A DNA stretch of 64,000 nt. Source: Pseudomonadota bacterium (GTDB lineage: Bacteria > Pseudomonadota > Gammaproteobacteria > Steroidobacterales > Steroidobacteraceae). The notes beneath the pieces were generated by a model, which saw nothing but the letters and a program-made list of their open reading frames with translations, made no database searches and was not told the origin of the DNA. Below are positions 8,071 through 17,287 of the stretch, one piece after another. The stretch is from the NCBI GenBank assembly GCA_021777555.1, contig JAJYDK010000004.1:62001-126000 (forward strand), read 5' to 3'. Position 1 is the stretch's first letter, and each line of letters starts with the position of its first letter. The position numbers and the translations under genes are program-made.

Positions 8071-8895
8071 TTAGTTGAACCAGTTTAGTATTCTGTCGAG
8101 CACACGCGTGCGCGCCGGGAAGGCATCGAGTACGTGCGCCATCACCACCGAGATGTTGTCCCGGCCCCCGTTGTCATTGGCCAGCTGGATCAATTGTCTG
8201 GCGACATGATCGAGATTAGCACCAAACGTGGTTATCGTTAAATGAATGTCCTCGTCCTCGACCATGTCGGAGAGCCCGTCGGAGCAGAGCATGTAGACCT
8301 CGCCCTTGTGCGCGGGGATCTCCCGGATCTCCACCTCGACGCTCGGCTCGACGCCGAGCGCGCGCGTGACGTAGTTCTTGTTCGCGGCCCGCTGGGCCTC
8401 CTCGGCGGAGTACAGGCCGCGATCCACGAGCTCCTGCAGGAGCGAGTGGTCCATGGTGACGCGCTCGAACTTCGCGCCGCGCGCCCGATACAGGCGCGAG
8501 TCGCCGACGTGGGCGATGGTCACCTTGTTGTCGAAGAACAGGGCCGCCACGACCGTCGTGCCCATGCCCTCGCACTGCGGCTGGCTGCGCGCGGTCTGGT
8601 AGATGATCTTGTTGGCCCGCTGGATGGCGTCCCGCAGGATGATGCTCGCCCGGGAGAGTCCCGAGCCGCTGTCGGAGGCGCTCATGTCCTCGACCTGCAT
8701 CTGCTCGCGCACCAGGCCGACGATGGTCTTCACGGCAAGTCCGCTCGCCACCTCGCCGGCCTTGTACCCGCCCATGCCGTCGGCGAGCACGAGCAGGCCC
8801 GTCTCCGCGTCGCCGGAGATGGTGTCCTCGTTGTGCTCGCGTACCTTGCCGGTGTCGGTCAGGCCGACGACGCGCAGCTTGTTTTTGAGGCTCAT
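8071..8895 (-). CDS. PP2C-family Ser/Thr protein phosphatase (Stp1-like)
   Basis: Metal-dependent phosphatase removing phosphate from Ser/Thr. All PP2C motifs are present in 274 aa: VREHNEDTI, LVLADGMGGYKAGEVAS, TIAHVGDSRLYR, LCSDGLSDMVEDEDI and GGRDNISVVM, containing the metal-binding aspartates. It is soluble, without a signal peptide. It precedes the FHA gene in one transcription unit and is divergent from radA, with a 185-bp gap between. In type VI secretion or cell-wall systems such phosphatases pair with a Hanks-type kinase, which is not encoded here. Confidence 0.92.
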   Translation of the reverse strand: MSLKNKLRVVGLTDTGKVREHNEDTISGDAETGLLVLADGMGGYKAGEVASGLAVKTIVGLVREQMQVEDMSASDSGSGLSRASIILRDAIQRANKIIYQTARSQPQCEGMGTTVVAALFFDNKVTIAHVGDSRLYRARGAKFERVTMDHSLLQELVDRGLYSAEEAQRAANKNYVTRALGVEPSVEVEIREIPAHKGEVYMLCSDGLSDMVEDEDIHLTITTFGANLDHVARQLIQLANDNGGRDNISVVMAHVLDAFPARTRVLDRILNWFN

Positions 8896-9080
8896 GCTGC
8901 GGCCTCACGGTCCTCTGGGATCATCGTTGGTCGTAATGCGCATCGCTACCTTTCCAGCCGGATAAGCTAGCATTGCGTGCGGTCGAGTCTGAGTGCCCGG
9001 TCACAAAAGCCGGGTCTGACCTTCTCCCGCGAGGCATCCTAGCACCCGATCACCCCGAAGGAAGACTTCCCGGTACATCC

Positions 9081-10493
9081 ATGGCCCGTCCGAGCACCCT
9101 TTTCGTCTGCAGCGCCTGCGGCGGGGAGACCCTGAAGTGGCAGGGCCAGTGCCCCGCGTGCGGGCAATGGAATGTCCTCGAGCGGCGCGAGACGTCCCGG
9201 GGGACGGGCGCCCTCAAAGTGGCCTCCGCCGCTCCCGTTTCGCTCGATGCGCCGTCGGAGGAGCTCGCGCGCGCCGCGAGCGGGCAGGCCGAGCTCGATC
9301 GGGTGTTGGGCGGGGGGATCGTCCCGGGGTCGGTGACCCTGCTCGGCGGGGACCCGGGCATCGGCAAGTCCACTTTGCTGCTGCAGGTGGCCGCCCACGT
9401 GGCGGGCCCCGGGCGGCCGGTGCTCTATGCGAGCGGCGAGGAGTCGGCCTCCCAGGTGGCACTGCGGGCGCGCCGGCTCGGGCTGGCCGCGAGCGCGGTC
9501 GAGGTGCTCTGCGAGACCCATCTGCAGTCGGTGCTCGAGCGCAGCTGCGAGCGCAAGGTGGCGCTGCTGGTGGTCGATTCGATCCAGACGGTGCGCTCGG
9601 GCGAGGTGGAATCGAGTGCCGGAGCGGTCTCGCAGCTGCGCGAGTGCACGGCCCAGCTGGTGCGGTTCGCCAAATCCACCGCCACCGCGGTGATCCTCGT
9701 CGGTCACGTCACCAAGGACGGCGCGATCGCCGGACCCCGGGTGCTCGAGCACCTGGTCGATACGGTGCTTTACTTCGAGAGCGAGGCGGGCAGCCGCTTT
9801 CGCATCGTGCGGGCGATCAAGAACCGCTTCGGGGCGGTCAACGAGCTCGCCTTCTTCGCCATGACCGAGACGGGGCTGAAGGAGGTGCGCAACCCCTCGG
9901 CCATCTTTCTCGCCCGCTCCGCGGAGCCCGCCGCCGGCAGCATCGTCACGGTGACCCGCGATGGCGGGCGGCCGCTGCTCATCGAGCTGCAGGGACTGGT
10001 CGATCGCATGCGCTTCGGGGCGCCCCGGCGCGTGGCCCAGGGGCTCGACTCCAACCGGCTCGCGATGTTGCTCGCCGTCTTGAACCGCCACGCCGCGCTC
10101 TCACTGCAGGAGCACGATGTCTTCGTCAACGCCGTCGGTGGGGTGCAGATCGAGGAGACGGCCTGGGACCTGCCGGTGATGATCGCGCTCGCCTCGAGCC
10201 TGAAGGAGCGCGTGGTGCCGGGCTCGCTCGTGTCCTTCGGCGAGGTGGGGCTCACCGGGGAGGTGCGCCCGGTGGCCTATGGGGAGGAGCGGCTGAACGA
10301 GGCTGCCCGGCAGGGCTTCAAGCTCGCCGTCGTGCCGCGCGACAACACCCCACGCAAGCCCATCGAGGGTATCCGCGTGATCGCGGTCACACGGGTGGAT
10401 GAGGCGCTCGCGGCCGTGTTCAATGCTGCTGCAGCTTCGCCGCGCCCTGAGCCTGCGGCGCGGGCGCCGGCGGCCGCACCCGCACGGTCCTGA
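9081..10493 (+). CDS. radA: DNA repair/recombination ATPase RadA (Sms)
   Basis: DnaB-like branch-migration ATPase in recombination intermediate processing. The 470-aa product has an N-terminal C4 zinc finger (CSACGGETLKWQGQCPACG), a RecA-like core with Walker A GGDPGIGKST, the RadA signature KNRFG, and a Lon-protease-like C-terminal domain (VGGVQIEETAWDLPV) without protease residues. I start at ATG 9081, where family homology begins; an upstream in-frame start at 8973 would add unconserved residues. The last 74 bp, coding an Ala/Pro/Arg-rich tail, overlap the convergent CorC-like gene. Confidence 0.95.
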   Translation: MARPSTLFVCSACGGETLKWQGQCPACGQWNVLERRETSRGTGALKVASAAPVSLDAPSEELARAASGQAELDRVLGGGIVPGSVTLLGGDPGIGKSTLLLQVAAHVAGPGRPVLYASGEESASQVALRARRLGLAASAVEVLCETHLQSVLERSCERKVALLVVDSIQTVRSGEVESSAGAVSQLRECTAQLVRFAKSTATAVILVGHVTKDGAIAGPRVLEHLVDTVLYFESEAGSRFRIVRAIKNRFGAVNELAFFAMTETGLKEVRNPSAIFLARSAEPAAGSIVTVTRDGGRPLLIELQGLVDRMRFGAPRRVAQGLDSNRLAMLLAVLNRHAALSLQEHDVFVNAVGGVQIEETAWDLPVMIALASSLKERVVPGSLVSFGEVGLTGEVRPVAYGEERLNEAARQGFKLAVVPRDNTPRKPIEGIRVIAVTRVDEALAAVFNAAAASPRPEPAARAPAAAPARS

Positions 10494-11727
10494 TGGTGTT
10501 GTCGGCGATCTGCAGGACCTCGAACAGATAAGGTCCCACCTTGAGCGTGGTGCCCGGGGCCGGGATGGTCTCGAGCCGCTCGAGCAGCAGCCCGTTGAGC
10601 GTCTTCGGCCCGCCCGTCGGCAGCTGCCATTGCAGCGCCCGGTTGATGGCGCGCAGGGTCGCGCTGGCGTTGATGATGAAGACGCCGGTGCTTTCCTGAT
10701 GGATGTCCTTGTGCAGCACCGTGGCCGGGTCGGTCGTGAACTCCCCGACGATCTCCTCGAGGATGTCCTCGAGCGTCACCAGCCCCTCGATGTCCCCGTA
10801 CTCGTTGACCACGAACGCGAGCCGCCGGCGGTTGCGCTGGAAGTGGGCGAGCTGAACGTTGAGGGCCGTGCCCTCGGGGATGAAGTACGGCTCGCGCACG
10901 CGCGCCATGTCGATGAGGCGCTCCTTGTCGAGTGATCCCCGGGCGAGCTCGTGCGCCACGCGCTTCATGTGCAGAAGACCCACCAGGTTGTCGAGCTCCC
11001 CGTCATAGACGGGCAGCCGCGTGTGGGGGGTGTGGCGCAGCTGCTCGAGGATCTCATCCCACCCCTCCGCGACATCGATGCCCGAGATCTCCTGGCGGGG
11101 GATCATGATGTCGTTCACCGTGACCTGTCCGAGATCGAGGATGGACAGCAGCATCTGCCGATGTCTCGCCGGGATCATGGGGCCGGCCTCGGCCACCGCC
11201 GTGCGCAGCTCCTCGGTGTTGAGCGACTGACCGGCCTGGGCGCGCTTGACCACTCCGAACAGTCGCAGCAGCCCATAGGCCATGGCGTTGGTCACCGCGA
11301 TGACCGGGCGGGCGAGAAAGACGAGCACGCGGTAGATGCGCGCCGAGCCGAGGGCGGCGGACTCGGGGTGGGTGGTGGCGAAGATCTTCGGGGTGAGCTC
11401 CCCGAAGACGATGACGATCACGGTGAGCGCGGCGCCCGCGGCCGGGACCGCGTAGCGGTAGCCGGTGCGCTGGGCGAGCAAGGTGGCGATGGCCGAGGCG
11501 AACACATTGGCGGCGGCCACGATGACCAGGTTCGCTCCAAGCCACTCCTCGGGCTTGCGCAGCAGCCGATCGAGCAGCTGCGCCGTGCCGTGGCCGGCCT
11601 CCGCGCGGTGGCGGATGCGGTAGCGATTGACGGAGAGCATCGCCACTTCCGTGCCCGAGGAAAAGGCGATGATCATAAGCAGCAGCAGCAGCGTGAGCAG
11701 CAGCAGCGTGGTGGATGAGGCGGCCAA
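10420..11727 (-). CDS. HlyC/CorC-family (CNNM-like) membrane protein with CBS domains
   Basis: Family members are linked to magnesium/cobalt homeostasis. The N-terminal DUF21 region (about 1-190) holds 3-4 membrane segments, e.g. LLLLTLLLLLMIIAFSSGTE and LVIVAAANVFASAIATLLAQ. A CBS pair follows (DIMIPRQEISGIDVAE to VTLEDILEEIVGE), then a C-terminal CorC/HlyC domain (about 340-420). Length 435 aa is standard. The final alanine/glutamine-rich residues overlap the radA 3' end. It is divergent from ffh with only about 80 bp between start codons. Transport function is inferred from the family. Confidence 0.88.
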   Translation of the reverse strand: MAASSTTLLLLTLLLLLMIIAFSSGTEVAMLSVNRYRIRHRAEAGHGTAQLLDRLLRKPEEWLGANLVIVAAANVFASAIATLLAQRTGYRYAVPAAGAALTVIVIVFGELTPKIFATTHPESAALGSARIYRVLVFLARPVIAVTNAMAYGLLRLFGVVKRAQAGQSLNTEELRTAVAEAGPMIPARHRQMLLSILDLGQVTVNDIMIPRQEISGIDVAEGWDEILEQLRHTPHTRLPVYDGELDNLVGLLHMKRVAHELARGSLDKERLIDMARVREPYFIPEGTALNVQLAHFQRNRRRLAFVVNEYGDIEGLVTLEDILEEIVGEFTTDPATVLHKDIHQESTGVFIINASATLRAINRALQWQLPTGGPKTLNGLLLERLETIPAPGTTLKVGPYLFEVLQIADNTIRTVRVRPPAPAPQAQGAAKLQQH

Positions 11728-11759
11728 GCGGACTCTCCTTGGGGATGGAAGCGGTCTGT

Positions 11760-11783
11760 GGGGCAGACTTCTGCCCCTATAAT
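11760..11783 (+). promoter_or_regulatory. ffh promoter: perfect -10 box and 18-bp palindrome
   Basis: TATAAT lies at 11778-11783, 24 bp before the ffh ATG. Immediately upstream GGGGCAGA-CT-TCTGCCCC (11760-11777) is a perfect palindrome filling the spacer. No good -35 is visible at 11755-11760 (TCTGTG), as expected if a protein on the palindrome aids or blocks polymerase. Confidence 0.55.
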
Positions 11784-11807
11784 GGCGGCCCCGACTGGAT
11801 TCGTCAC

Positions 11808-13166
11808 ATGTTCGACACCCTGACTCAGCGACTTTCCCGCACCCTCGAGGCCCTGCGGGGCCGGGGGCGGATTACCGAGGAAAACATCAGCGAGGCGCTG
11901 CGCGAGGTGCGCGTGGCGCTGCTCGAGGCGGATGTGGCCCTGCCGGTGGTCAAGGCCTTCATCGAGGCCGTCAAGCAGAAGGCGGTGGGGGCGGAGGTGG
12001 CCCAGAGCCTCACCCCGGGCCAGGCCTTCATCGGCATCCTGCACCGCGAGCTCGTCGAGCTCATGGGCGGGGCGGCGGAGGGCTTTGCCCTGCGGGCGCA
12101 GCCACCGGTGGTCGTGCTGCTCGCGGGACTGCAGGGCGCGGGCAAGACCACGACCGCTGCGAAGCTCGCGCGCTGGCTCATCGAGCGCGAGCGCAAGCGG
12201 GTGGCGCTGGTGAGCACCGACGTGCGCCGGCCGGCCGCCATGCTCCAGCTCGAGCGCCTGGCGGGCCAGGTGCAGGCTCACTACCTGCCCGCGGACCCCG
12301 CTGCGGCACCGGCGGACATTGCCCGCAGCGCCCTGGAGCAGGCGAAGCGGGGCGTCTTCGACGTGCTCATCGTGGATACCGCGGGACGGCTGCACGTCGA
12401 TGAGGCGCTGATGGACGAGGTGCGCCAGATCGACCAGGCGGTCGATCCGGCCGAGAGCCTGTTCGTCGTCGATGCCATGGCGGGCCAGGATGCCGTGAAT
12501 GCGGCCCGGGCCTTCGGCTCGACGCTCGAGCTCACCGGCATCATCCTCACCAAGGCGGACGGCGATGCGCGCGGCGGCGCCGCGCTCTCGGTGCGCCAGG
12601 TCACCGGCAAGCCCATCGTTTTCCTCGGAACCGGTGAGAAGACCGAGGCGCTGACCCCCTTCGATCCTGAGCGGATGGCCTCGCGCATCCTCGGCATGGG
12701 CGATGTGGTGAGCCTCGTCGAGCAGGTTCACCGCCAGGTGGACCGGGAGGAGGCCGAGCGGCTGGCGCGCAAGGTCGTCAAGGGCAAGGGCTTCGACCTG
12801 GGGGATCTCAGGAGCCAGCTCGAGCAGGTGCAGAAGATGGGTGGCCTGGCCTCGCTCATGGACAAGCTTCCCACCGCCGCGGTGCAGAAATCGGCGGTCT
12901 CGGCCGAGCAGGGGGATCGGGACGTGCGCCGCCAGATCGCCATCATCAATTCCATGACCCCGCGCGAGCGGCGCACGCCCGGCATCATCGACGGCTCGCG
13001 CCGCCGGCGCATCGCCCGGGGGGCGGGCGTGCAGGTACAGGACGTGAACCGGCTGATGAAGCAGTTCCTGCAGATGCAGCGGATGATGAAGCAGATGAAG
13101 GGCGGGCGGATGCGCCAGCTCCTGAGCGCCCTCAAGGGCGGCCTGCCGCCGGGGCTGCCGGGCTGA
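11808..13166 (+). CDS. ffh: signal recognition particle protein Ffh
   Basis: SRP54 GTPase that binds 4.5S RNA and nascent signal sequences for co-translational membrane targeting. The N domain opens MFDTLTQRLSRTLEALRGRG. The G domain has GLQGAGKTTTAAKLA, DVRRPAAMLQL, DTAGRL and TKADGDARGGAALS. The methionine-rich M domain (about 300-450) ends with FLQMQRMMKQMKGGRMRQLL. Length 452 aa is typical. ATG 11808 matches the family N-terminus; an in-frame start at 11715 would extend across the promoter and is rejected. Confidence 0.97.
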   Translation: MFDTLTQRLSRTLEALRGRGRITEENISEALREVRVALLEADVALPVVKAFIEAVKQKAVGAEVAQSLTPGQAFIGILHRELVELMGGAAEGFALRAQPPVVVLLAGLQGAGKTTTAAKLARWLIERERKRVALVSTDVRRPAAMLQLERLAGQVQAHYLPADPAAAPADIARSALEQAKRGVFDVLIVDTAGRLHVDEALMDEVRQIDQAVDPAESLFVVDAMAGQDAVNAARAFGSTLELTGIILTKADGDARGGAALSVRQVTGKPIVFLGTGEKTEALTPFDPERMASRILGMGDVVSLVEQVHRQVDREEAERLARKVVKGKGFDLGDLRSQLEQVQKMGGLASLMDKLPTAAVQKSAVSAEQGDRDVRRQIAIINSMTPRERRTPGIIDGSRRRRIARGAGVQVQDVNRLMKQFLQMQRMMKQMKGGRMRQLLSALKGGLPPGLPG

Positions 13167-13182
13167 AAAATTATGCAAAACC

Positions 13183-13213
13183 CCTTTCGGGAAAGGCAAT
13201 TAGCCCGTAGAAT
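13183..13213 (+). promoter_or_regulatory. possible rpsP-operon promoter after a small hairpin
   Basis: CCTTTC-GG-GAAAGG (13183-13196) is a small stem 17 nt past the ffh stop. TAGAAT (13208-13213) could be a -10 giving a leader of about 60 nt to rpsP, but the matching -35 (TTTCGG) is poor. Read this as weak evidence only. Confidence 0.3.
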
Positions 13214-13281
13214 CCGCGCTCTTTTTTGAGGGACGCCCTTGTGTACGGCGCCCGCACCGGCAAAGAGAGCGACAAAGACTT

Positions 13282-13536
13282 ATGGTAACCATTCGCCTGA
13301 CCAGGCGCGGGGCGCGTAATCAGCCCTTCTATCACGTCGTGGTGACGGACAGCCGCAAGCGCCAGGGCGGATCCAGTCTCGAGAACGTCGGGTTCTTCAA
13401 CCCCATCGCGGGTCGTGGAGACACCCAGCTCAAGCTCGATCTGCCGCGCATCGATTACTGGGTGGGCCAGGGCGCACAGCCCTCGGAGCGGGTGCGCTCG
13501 CTCCTGGCCTCCTACCGGAAGCAGGCCAGCGCCTGA
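13282..13536 (+). CDS. rpsP: 30S ribosomal protein bS16
   Basis: bS16 is an early 30S assembly protein. The 84-aa product shows MVTIRLTRRGARNQPFYHVV, the DSRKRQGGSSLENVGFFNP core and RIDYWVGQGAQPSERVRSLL, all diagnostic. It heads the conserved operon rpsP-rimM-trmD-rplS, which couples ribosomal proteins to 16S processing and tRNA modification. The rimM start follows after 20 nt. Confidence 0.97.
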   Translation: MVTIRLTRRGARNQPFYHVVVTDSRKRQGGSSLENVGFFNPIAGRGDTQLKLDLPRIDYWVGQGAQPSERVRSLLASYRKQASA

Positions 13537-13556
13537 GCGATTCGCGGCGGGCCCCG

Positions 13557-14084
13557 ATGGGTGCCTCCCGCAGGGTCGAGCTCGGCCGCATCGGGGCGCC
13601 GTTCGGCCTGAACGGATGGGTCCATGTGTCTTCCTACACCGATCCGCCCGAGGCGCTGCTGACCTACCCCGAGTGGGATCTGAGCCGCGCGGGTGCATCG
13701 CTGGGGCGGCGGCGCCTGATCGAGGGGCGCACGCACGGCGCGCGCCTGGTCGCACGGCTCGAGGGCATCGAGGACCGCGACGCGGCGGCGGGTTTGACGG
13801 GAGTTTCGGTCGAGGTCGAGCGCGAGGCGCTGCCCGAGGCTCCTGAGCGCGAGTACTACTGCGCGGACCTGATCGGGCTGACGGTGCGCAACACCGAGGA
13901 CCGGTTGCTCGGAACGGTGGCCTATTTCGTCGATGCGCCCGCGGGCGCGGTGATGGTGGTCGAGGAGAGCCAGGGCGAGGGCAAGCGCAAGGAGCACTGG
14001 GTGCTGGCCGATCCCTCGCACCTGCTGCAGGTGGACCTCACGGCCGGCCGGATCCTGGTGGATTGGCCGGTGGAGCTGGAATAG
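13557..14084 (+). CDS. rimM: 16S rRNA processing protein RimM
   Basis: RimM assists maturation of the 30S head through S19. The N-terminal beta-barrel opens VELGRIGAPFGLNGWVHVSS, with later LEGIEDRDAAAGLTG. The C-terminal PRC-barrel includes EREYYCADLIGLTVRNTEDR and ends ILVDWPVELE. Length (175 aa) is normal. It sits second in the rpsP operon, 7 nt before trmD. Confidence 0.96.
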   Translation: MGASRRVELGRIGAPFGLNGWVHVSSYTDPPEALLTYPEWDLSRAGASLGRRRLIEGRTHGARLVARLEGIEDRDAAAGLTGVSVEVEREALPEAPEREYYCADLIGLTVRNTEDRLLGTVAYFVDAPAGAVMVVEESQGEGKRKEHWVLADPSHLLQVDLTAGRILVDWPVELE

Positions 14085-14091
14085 GGCTCCC

Positions 14092-14859
14092 ATGAAGATT
14101 GAAGTGGTCACGCTGTTCCCGGAGATGATCACCGGGGCGTTGCGCTTCGGGGTCGTGGGCCGGGCGCTGACGCGCGGCGGCCTCGCGGTCGGTACCGAGG
14201 ATCCGCGGGACCACACGGACGATGCGCATCGTACGGTCGATGATCGGCCCTACGGTGGGGGACCGGGCATGGTGCTCAAGCCCGAGCCCATGCTCGCGGC
14301 GATCCGGGCGGCGCACGCGAGGCTCCCCGCGGGCAGCCCGCGGATCTGTCTGTCGGCCCAGGGCGAGCGCTTCACCCAGGAGGTGGCGCGCGAGCTGGGC
14401 GGGCTGCCGGGAATGCTGCTCGTGGCGGGACGCTACGAGGGGCTCGATGAGAGAATCATCGAGCTTGGGGTCGACCGGGAGCTGTCGGTCGGGGATTATG
14501 TGCTCTCGGGCGGAGAGCTGCCGGCGCTCACCGTGATCGATGCGGTGGCGAGGCTTCTGCCCGGGGTATTGGGCGATGAGCGATCGAGCGGTGAGGATTC
14601 CTTCGCGCAAGGGCTCCTCGACTGGCCGCACTACACGCGCCCGGAGGTGTTCGAGGGGCGGCCCGTGCCGCCTGTGCTGTTGTCGGGCAATCACGCCGAC
14701 ATCGCGCGCTGGCGGCTCGGCGAGGCGCTCGCGCGCACCTGGCGGCGTCGGCCGGATCTGCTGCTCTCGAGGCGGGTATCGCCCGAGGCGCAGCGTTTAT
14801 TGAATGAGTTTCTCGCCGCCGAAGCGGCGCGAAGGGCGGATCGAGGATCAAAAACATGA
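14092..14859 (+). CDS. trmD: tRNA (guanine-37-N1)-methyltransferase TrmD
   Basis: TrmD uses SAM to make m1G37 in tRNAs reading CUN, CCN and CGG codons, preventing +1 frameshifts. The SPOUT fold is evident from [15 protein letters not shown], the [18 protein letters not shown] loop, [12 protein letters not shown] and the knot segment [20 protein letters not shown]. Length 255 aa is standard. Its stop overlaps the rplS start by 4 bases (ATGA), giving tight coupling. Confidence 0.97.
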   Translation: MKIEVVTLFPEMITGALRFGVVGRALTRGGLAVGTEDPRDHTDDAHRTVDDRPYGGGPGMVLKPEPMLAAIRAAHARLPAGSPRICLSAQGERFTQEVARELGGLPGMLLVAGRYEGLDERIIELGVDRELSVGDYVLSGGELPALTVIDAVARLLPGVLGDERSSGEDSFAQGLLDWPHYTRPEVFEGRPVPPVLLSGNHADIARWRLGEALARTWRRRPDLLLSRRVSPEAQRLLNEFLAAEAARRADRGSKT

Positions 14860-15200
14860 GCAACATCGTTCAACAACTCGAGAAAGAGCGCATGACCCGC
14901 GTAGTGCCGGACTTCAAGCCCGGCGACACCGTGATCGTGCAGGTGAAGGTCGTCGAAGGCGACCGCGAGCGCATCCAGGCTTACGAGGGTGTGGTGATCG
15001 CGCGCAGCAACCGCGGACTCAACTCCTCGTTCACGGTGCGCAAAATGTCGCACGGCGAGGGTGTGGAACGCGTGTTCCAGACCCACAGTCCTGCGATCAG
15101 CGACATCACGGTCAAGCGCCGTGGCAATGTGCGTCGCGCCAAGCTCTACTACCTGCGCGAGCGCACCGGCAAGGCGGCGAGGATCGAAGAGAAGATCTGA
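14856..15200 (+). CDS. rplS: 50S ribosomal protein bL19
   Basis: bL19 lies at the 30S-50S interface. The product (114 aa) has the family core [40 protein letters not shown] and [15 protein letters not shown]. It is the last gene of the rpsP operon. A hairpin CGGCGC-GAA-GCGCCG (15235-15249) follows without a U-tract, then 73 nt to sppA. Confidence 0.97.
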   Translation: MSNIVQQLEKERMTRVVPDFKPGDTVIVQVKVVEGDRERIQAYEGVVIARSNRGLNSSFTVRKMSHGEGVERVFQTHSPAISDITVKRRGNVRRAKLYYLRERTGKAARIEEKI

Positions 15201-15321
15201 GCCGTTGCCGGCACAGATGCTTCCAGAGCCTCATCGGCGCGAAGCGCCGCATCACGGACGGGGCTCGCCCCGGGCCTGTCTCGCGGCGCGCCCTGCGCGC
15301 AGCGTGTGAAAGGAGCGGGCC

Positions 15322-17169
15322 ATGGGAAGACTGCGGACAATTCTTCATGGGCTCTGGCGCGGTCTGAATGGACTGCGCCGGTTCCTGCACCTGGTGCTGC
15401 TGCTCGCGATCTTCGGCTTCGTGATCGGCATCGTGCGCGAGTCGCTGCCGCCGACCGTGCCGGAGCGGGCGGCGCTGGTGGTGGAGCCGCAGGGGCAGCT
15501 GGTCGAGCAGTTGAGCGGCGATGCGGTGGAGCGGGCGATCGAGAATGCCCAGGGCGAGGGGCCTGAGCAGACATCGCTCTGGGACCTCGTGCACGCGATC
15601 CGCGCGGGTGCCACGGATGATCGCATCCGGGTCCTCGTCCTCAACCTCGATGAGATGGGCAATGCCGGGCTGCCGATGCTCGAGGAGCTCGCGGGCGCCA
15701 TCCGCGTTTTTCGCGCGAGCGGCAAGCCGGTCATCGTCTACGGGAGCTCCTTCGACAAGGATCAGTACTACCTCGCGGCCCAGGCGAGCCAGATCTACCT
15801 CGATCCCACCGGCTATGTGCTGATCCGCGGCTACGGCCGCTATCCGCTTTACTTCGCGGGGCTGCTGAAGAAGCTCGGCGTGAAGATCAATGTCTTCCGC
15901 GTCGGCCAGTTCAAGAGCGCGGTCGAGATCTTCACCCGCAATGACATGTCGAAGGCCGACAAGAAGCAGAGCCTCGCCTATCTCGATGCGCTGTGGTCGA
16001 CCTATCAGCGGGAAGTGACGGCGGCGCGCAAGCTCCCCGCCGATGCCCTCTCGAATTATCTCGACTCCCTGCCGAAGGCCGTGGCCGCAGCCGGCGGGGA
16101 TGCCGCGCAGGTCGCCCTCAAAGCGGGCCTCGTGACCGGTCTCGCCGACAAGCTGCAGGTCGAAAGGCGCCTCGTGGCGCTCGTCGGGCAAAATCCCCAG
16201 GGCTCCTTCAACGCCATCTCGGCGAACGAGTACGCCACGATCATGCACCAGGAGCATCGGGTCCGCGACAGCGACAAGCCCCGCATCGGTGTGATCGTGG
16301 CCTCGGGAGAGATCCTCGATGGCGATGAGCCGCCCGGGCTCATCGGCGGAGGCTCGCTCTCTCATCTGATCCGCAAGGCGCGCCGCGACAAGCACATCAA
16401 GGCCGTGGTGCTGCGCGTCGACAGCCCGGGCGGCAGCGTCAGCGCCTCGGAGGAGATCTACCAGCAGCTTCTGGCGCTGCGCGCCGCGGGCAAGCCGCTG
16501 GTGGTGTCCATGGGGGACCTCGCCGCCTCGGGCGGGTACTACATCTCGGCGCCGGCGAATCAGATCTGGGCGAGTCCCGCGACGCTCACCGGCTCGATCG
16601 GCATCTTCGCCCTCATTCCGACCTTCACCGGCGCGATGAACAAGCTCGGCATCGCGAGCGACGGAGTCGGCACGACGCCGCTCGCCGGCCAGTTCACCCC
16701 GGAACAGCCCTTGAGCAGCGAGGCGCGCGAGCTCATCCAGTCGCAGATCGACCGGGGCTATGAGCAGTTCGTGTCGCGGGTCGCGGCCGGTCGCCACGAG
16801 TCTCCCTCGAGCATCGATGCGATCGGCCAGGGCAGGGTCTGGGCCGGGGCCGATGCGGTGCGCGTCGGACTGGTCGATCATCTGGGCACGCTCGAGGATG
16901 CGGTGCGCGCGGCCGCCGCGCTCGCCAAGGTGAAGCAGTACCGGGTGCAGTTCATCCAGCCGCACCTCTCCTGGGCGCAGCAGCTGGTGCAGCGGGCGCA
17001 GGCGCGGGCGGCGCGTGTGGCGGTCTCGGTGCTCGGGCCGCAGTTGAAGCTGCCGGAGCTCTCGGCGGTGGAGGGCCCGCTCGGCCCGTACGCACATCAG
17101 CTCGAGCAGCTGGCCCGCTTCAGCCAGCGCGGCAAGCTCTACGCGTACTGCTTCTGCAGCGCCAACTGA
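15322..17169 (+). CDS. sppA: signal peptide peptidase SppA, 67-kDa type
   Basis: Inner-membrane serine-lysine protease that degrades cleaved signal peptides in the periplasm. One N-terminal membrane anchor (about 20-37, VLLLAIFGFVIGIVRE) precedes two tandem S49 domains. The N-terminal half supplies the lysine within GSSFDKDQYYLAAQASQIYL. The C-terminal half supplies the serine in MGDLAASGGYYISAPANQIW, as in E. coli SppA. Length 615 aa fits the tandem type. The GGAG-containing site at about 15310 supports ATG 15322. Its 3' end faces tdh. Confidence 0.94.
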   Translation: MGRLRTILHGLWRGLNGLRRFLHLVLLLAIFGFVIGIVRESLPPTVPERAALVVEPQGQLVEQLSGDAVERAIENAQGEGPEQTSLWDLVHAIRAGATDDRIRVLVLNLDEMGNAGLPMLEELAGAIRVFRASGKPVIVYGSSFDKDQYYLAAQASQIYLDPTGYVLIRGYGRYPLYFAGLLKKLGVKINVFRVGQFKSAVEIFTRNDMSKADKKQSLAYLDALWSTYQREVTAARKLPADALSNYLDSLPKAVAAAGGDAAQVALKAGLVTGLADKLQVERRLVALVGQNPQGSFNAISANEYATIMHQEHRVRDSDKPRIGVIVASGEILDGDEPPGLIGGGSLSHLIRKARRDKHIKAVVLRVDSPGGSVSASEEIYQQLLALRAAGKPLVVSMGDLAASGGYYISAPANQIWASPATLTGSIGIFALIPTFTGAMNKLGIASDGVGTTPLAGQFTPEQPLSSEARELIQSQIDRGYEQFVSRVAAGRHESPSSIDAIGQGRVWAGADAVRVGLVDHLGTLEDAVRAAAALAKVKQYRVQFIQPHLSWAQQLVQRAQARAARVAVSVLGPQLKLPELSAVEGPLGPYAHQLEQLARFSQRGKLYAYCFCSAN

Positions 17170-17287
17170 CGCCTCACCGCCTCAGACCCACGACCCACCT
17201 GGCCGCACGGGCCTCGTGCAGGGGCCGGGTCCTCGACGAGGCCGGCAGGCGCGGCGCCGCCAGCGCGCGCAGCGCTCGGCGGTGCGC

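Noticed and set aside
15112..17097. 661-aa minus-strand open frame across rplS and sppA
   Set aside because: Low-complexity Arg/Leu/His product; bL19 and SppA motifs are clear in the plus frames.
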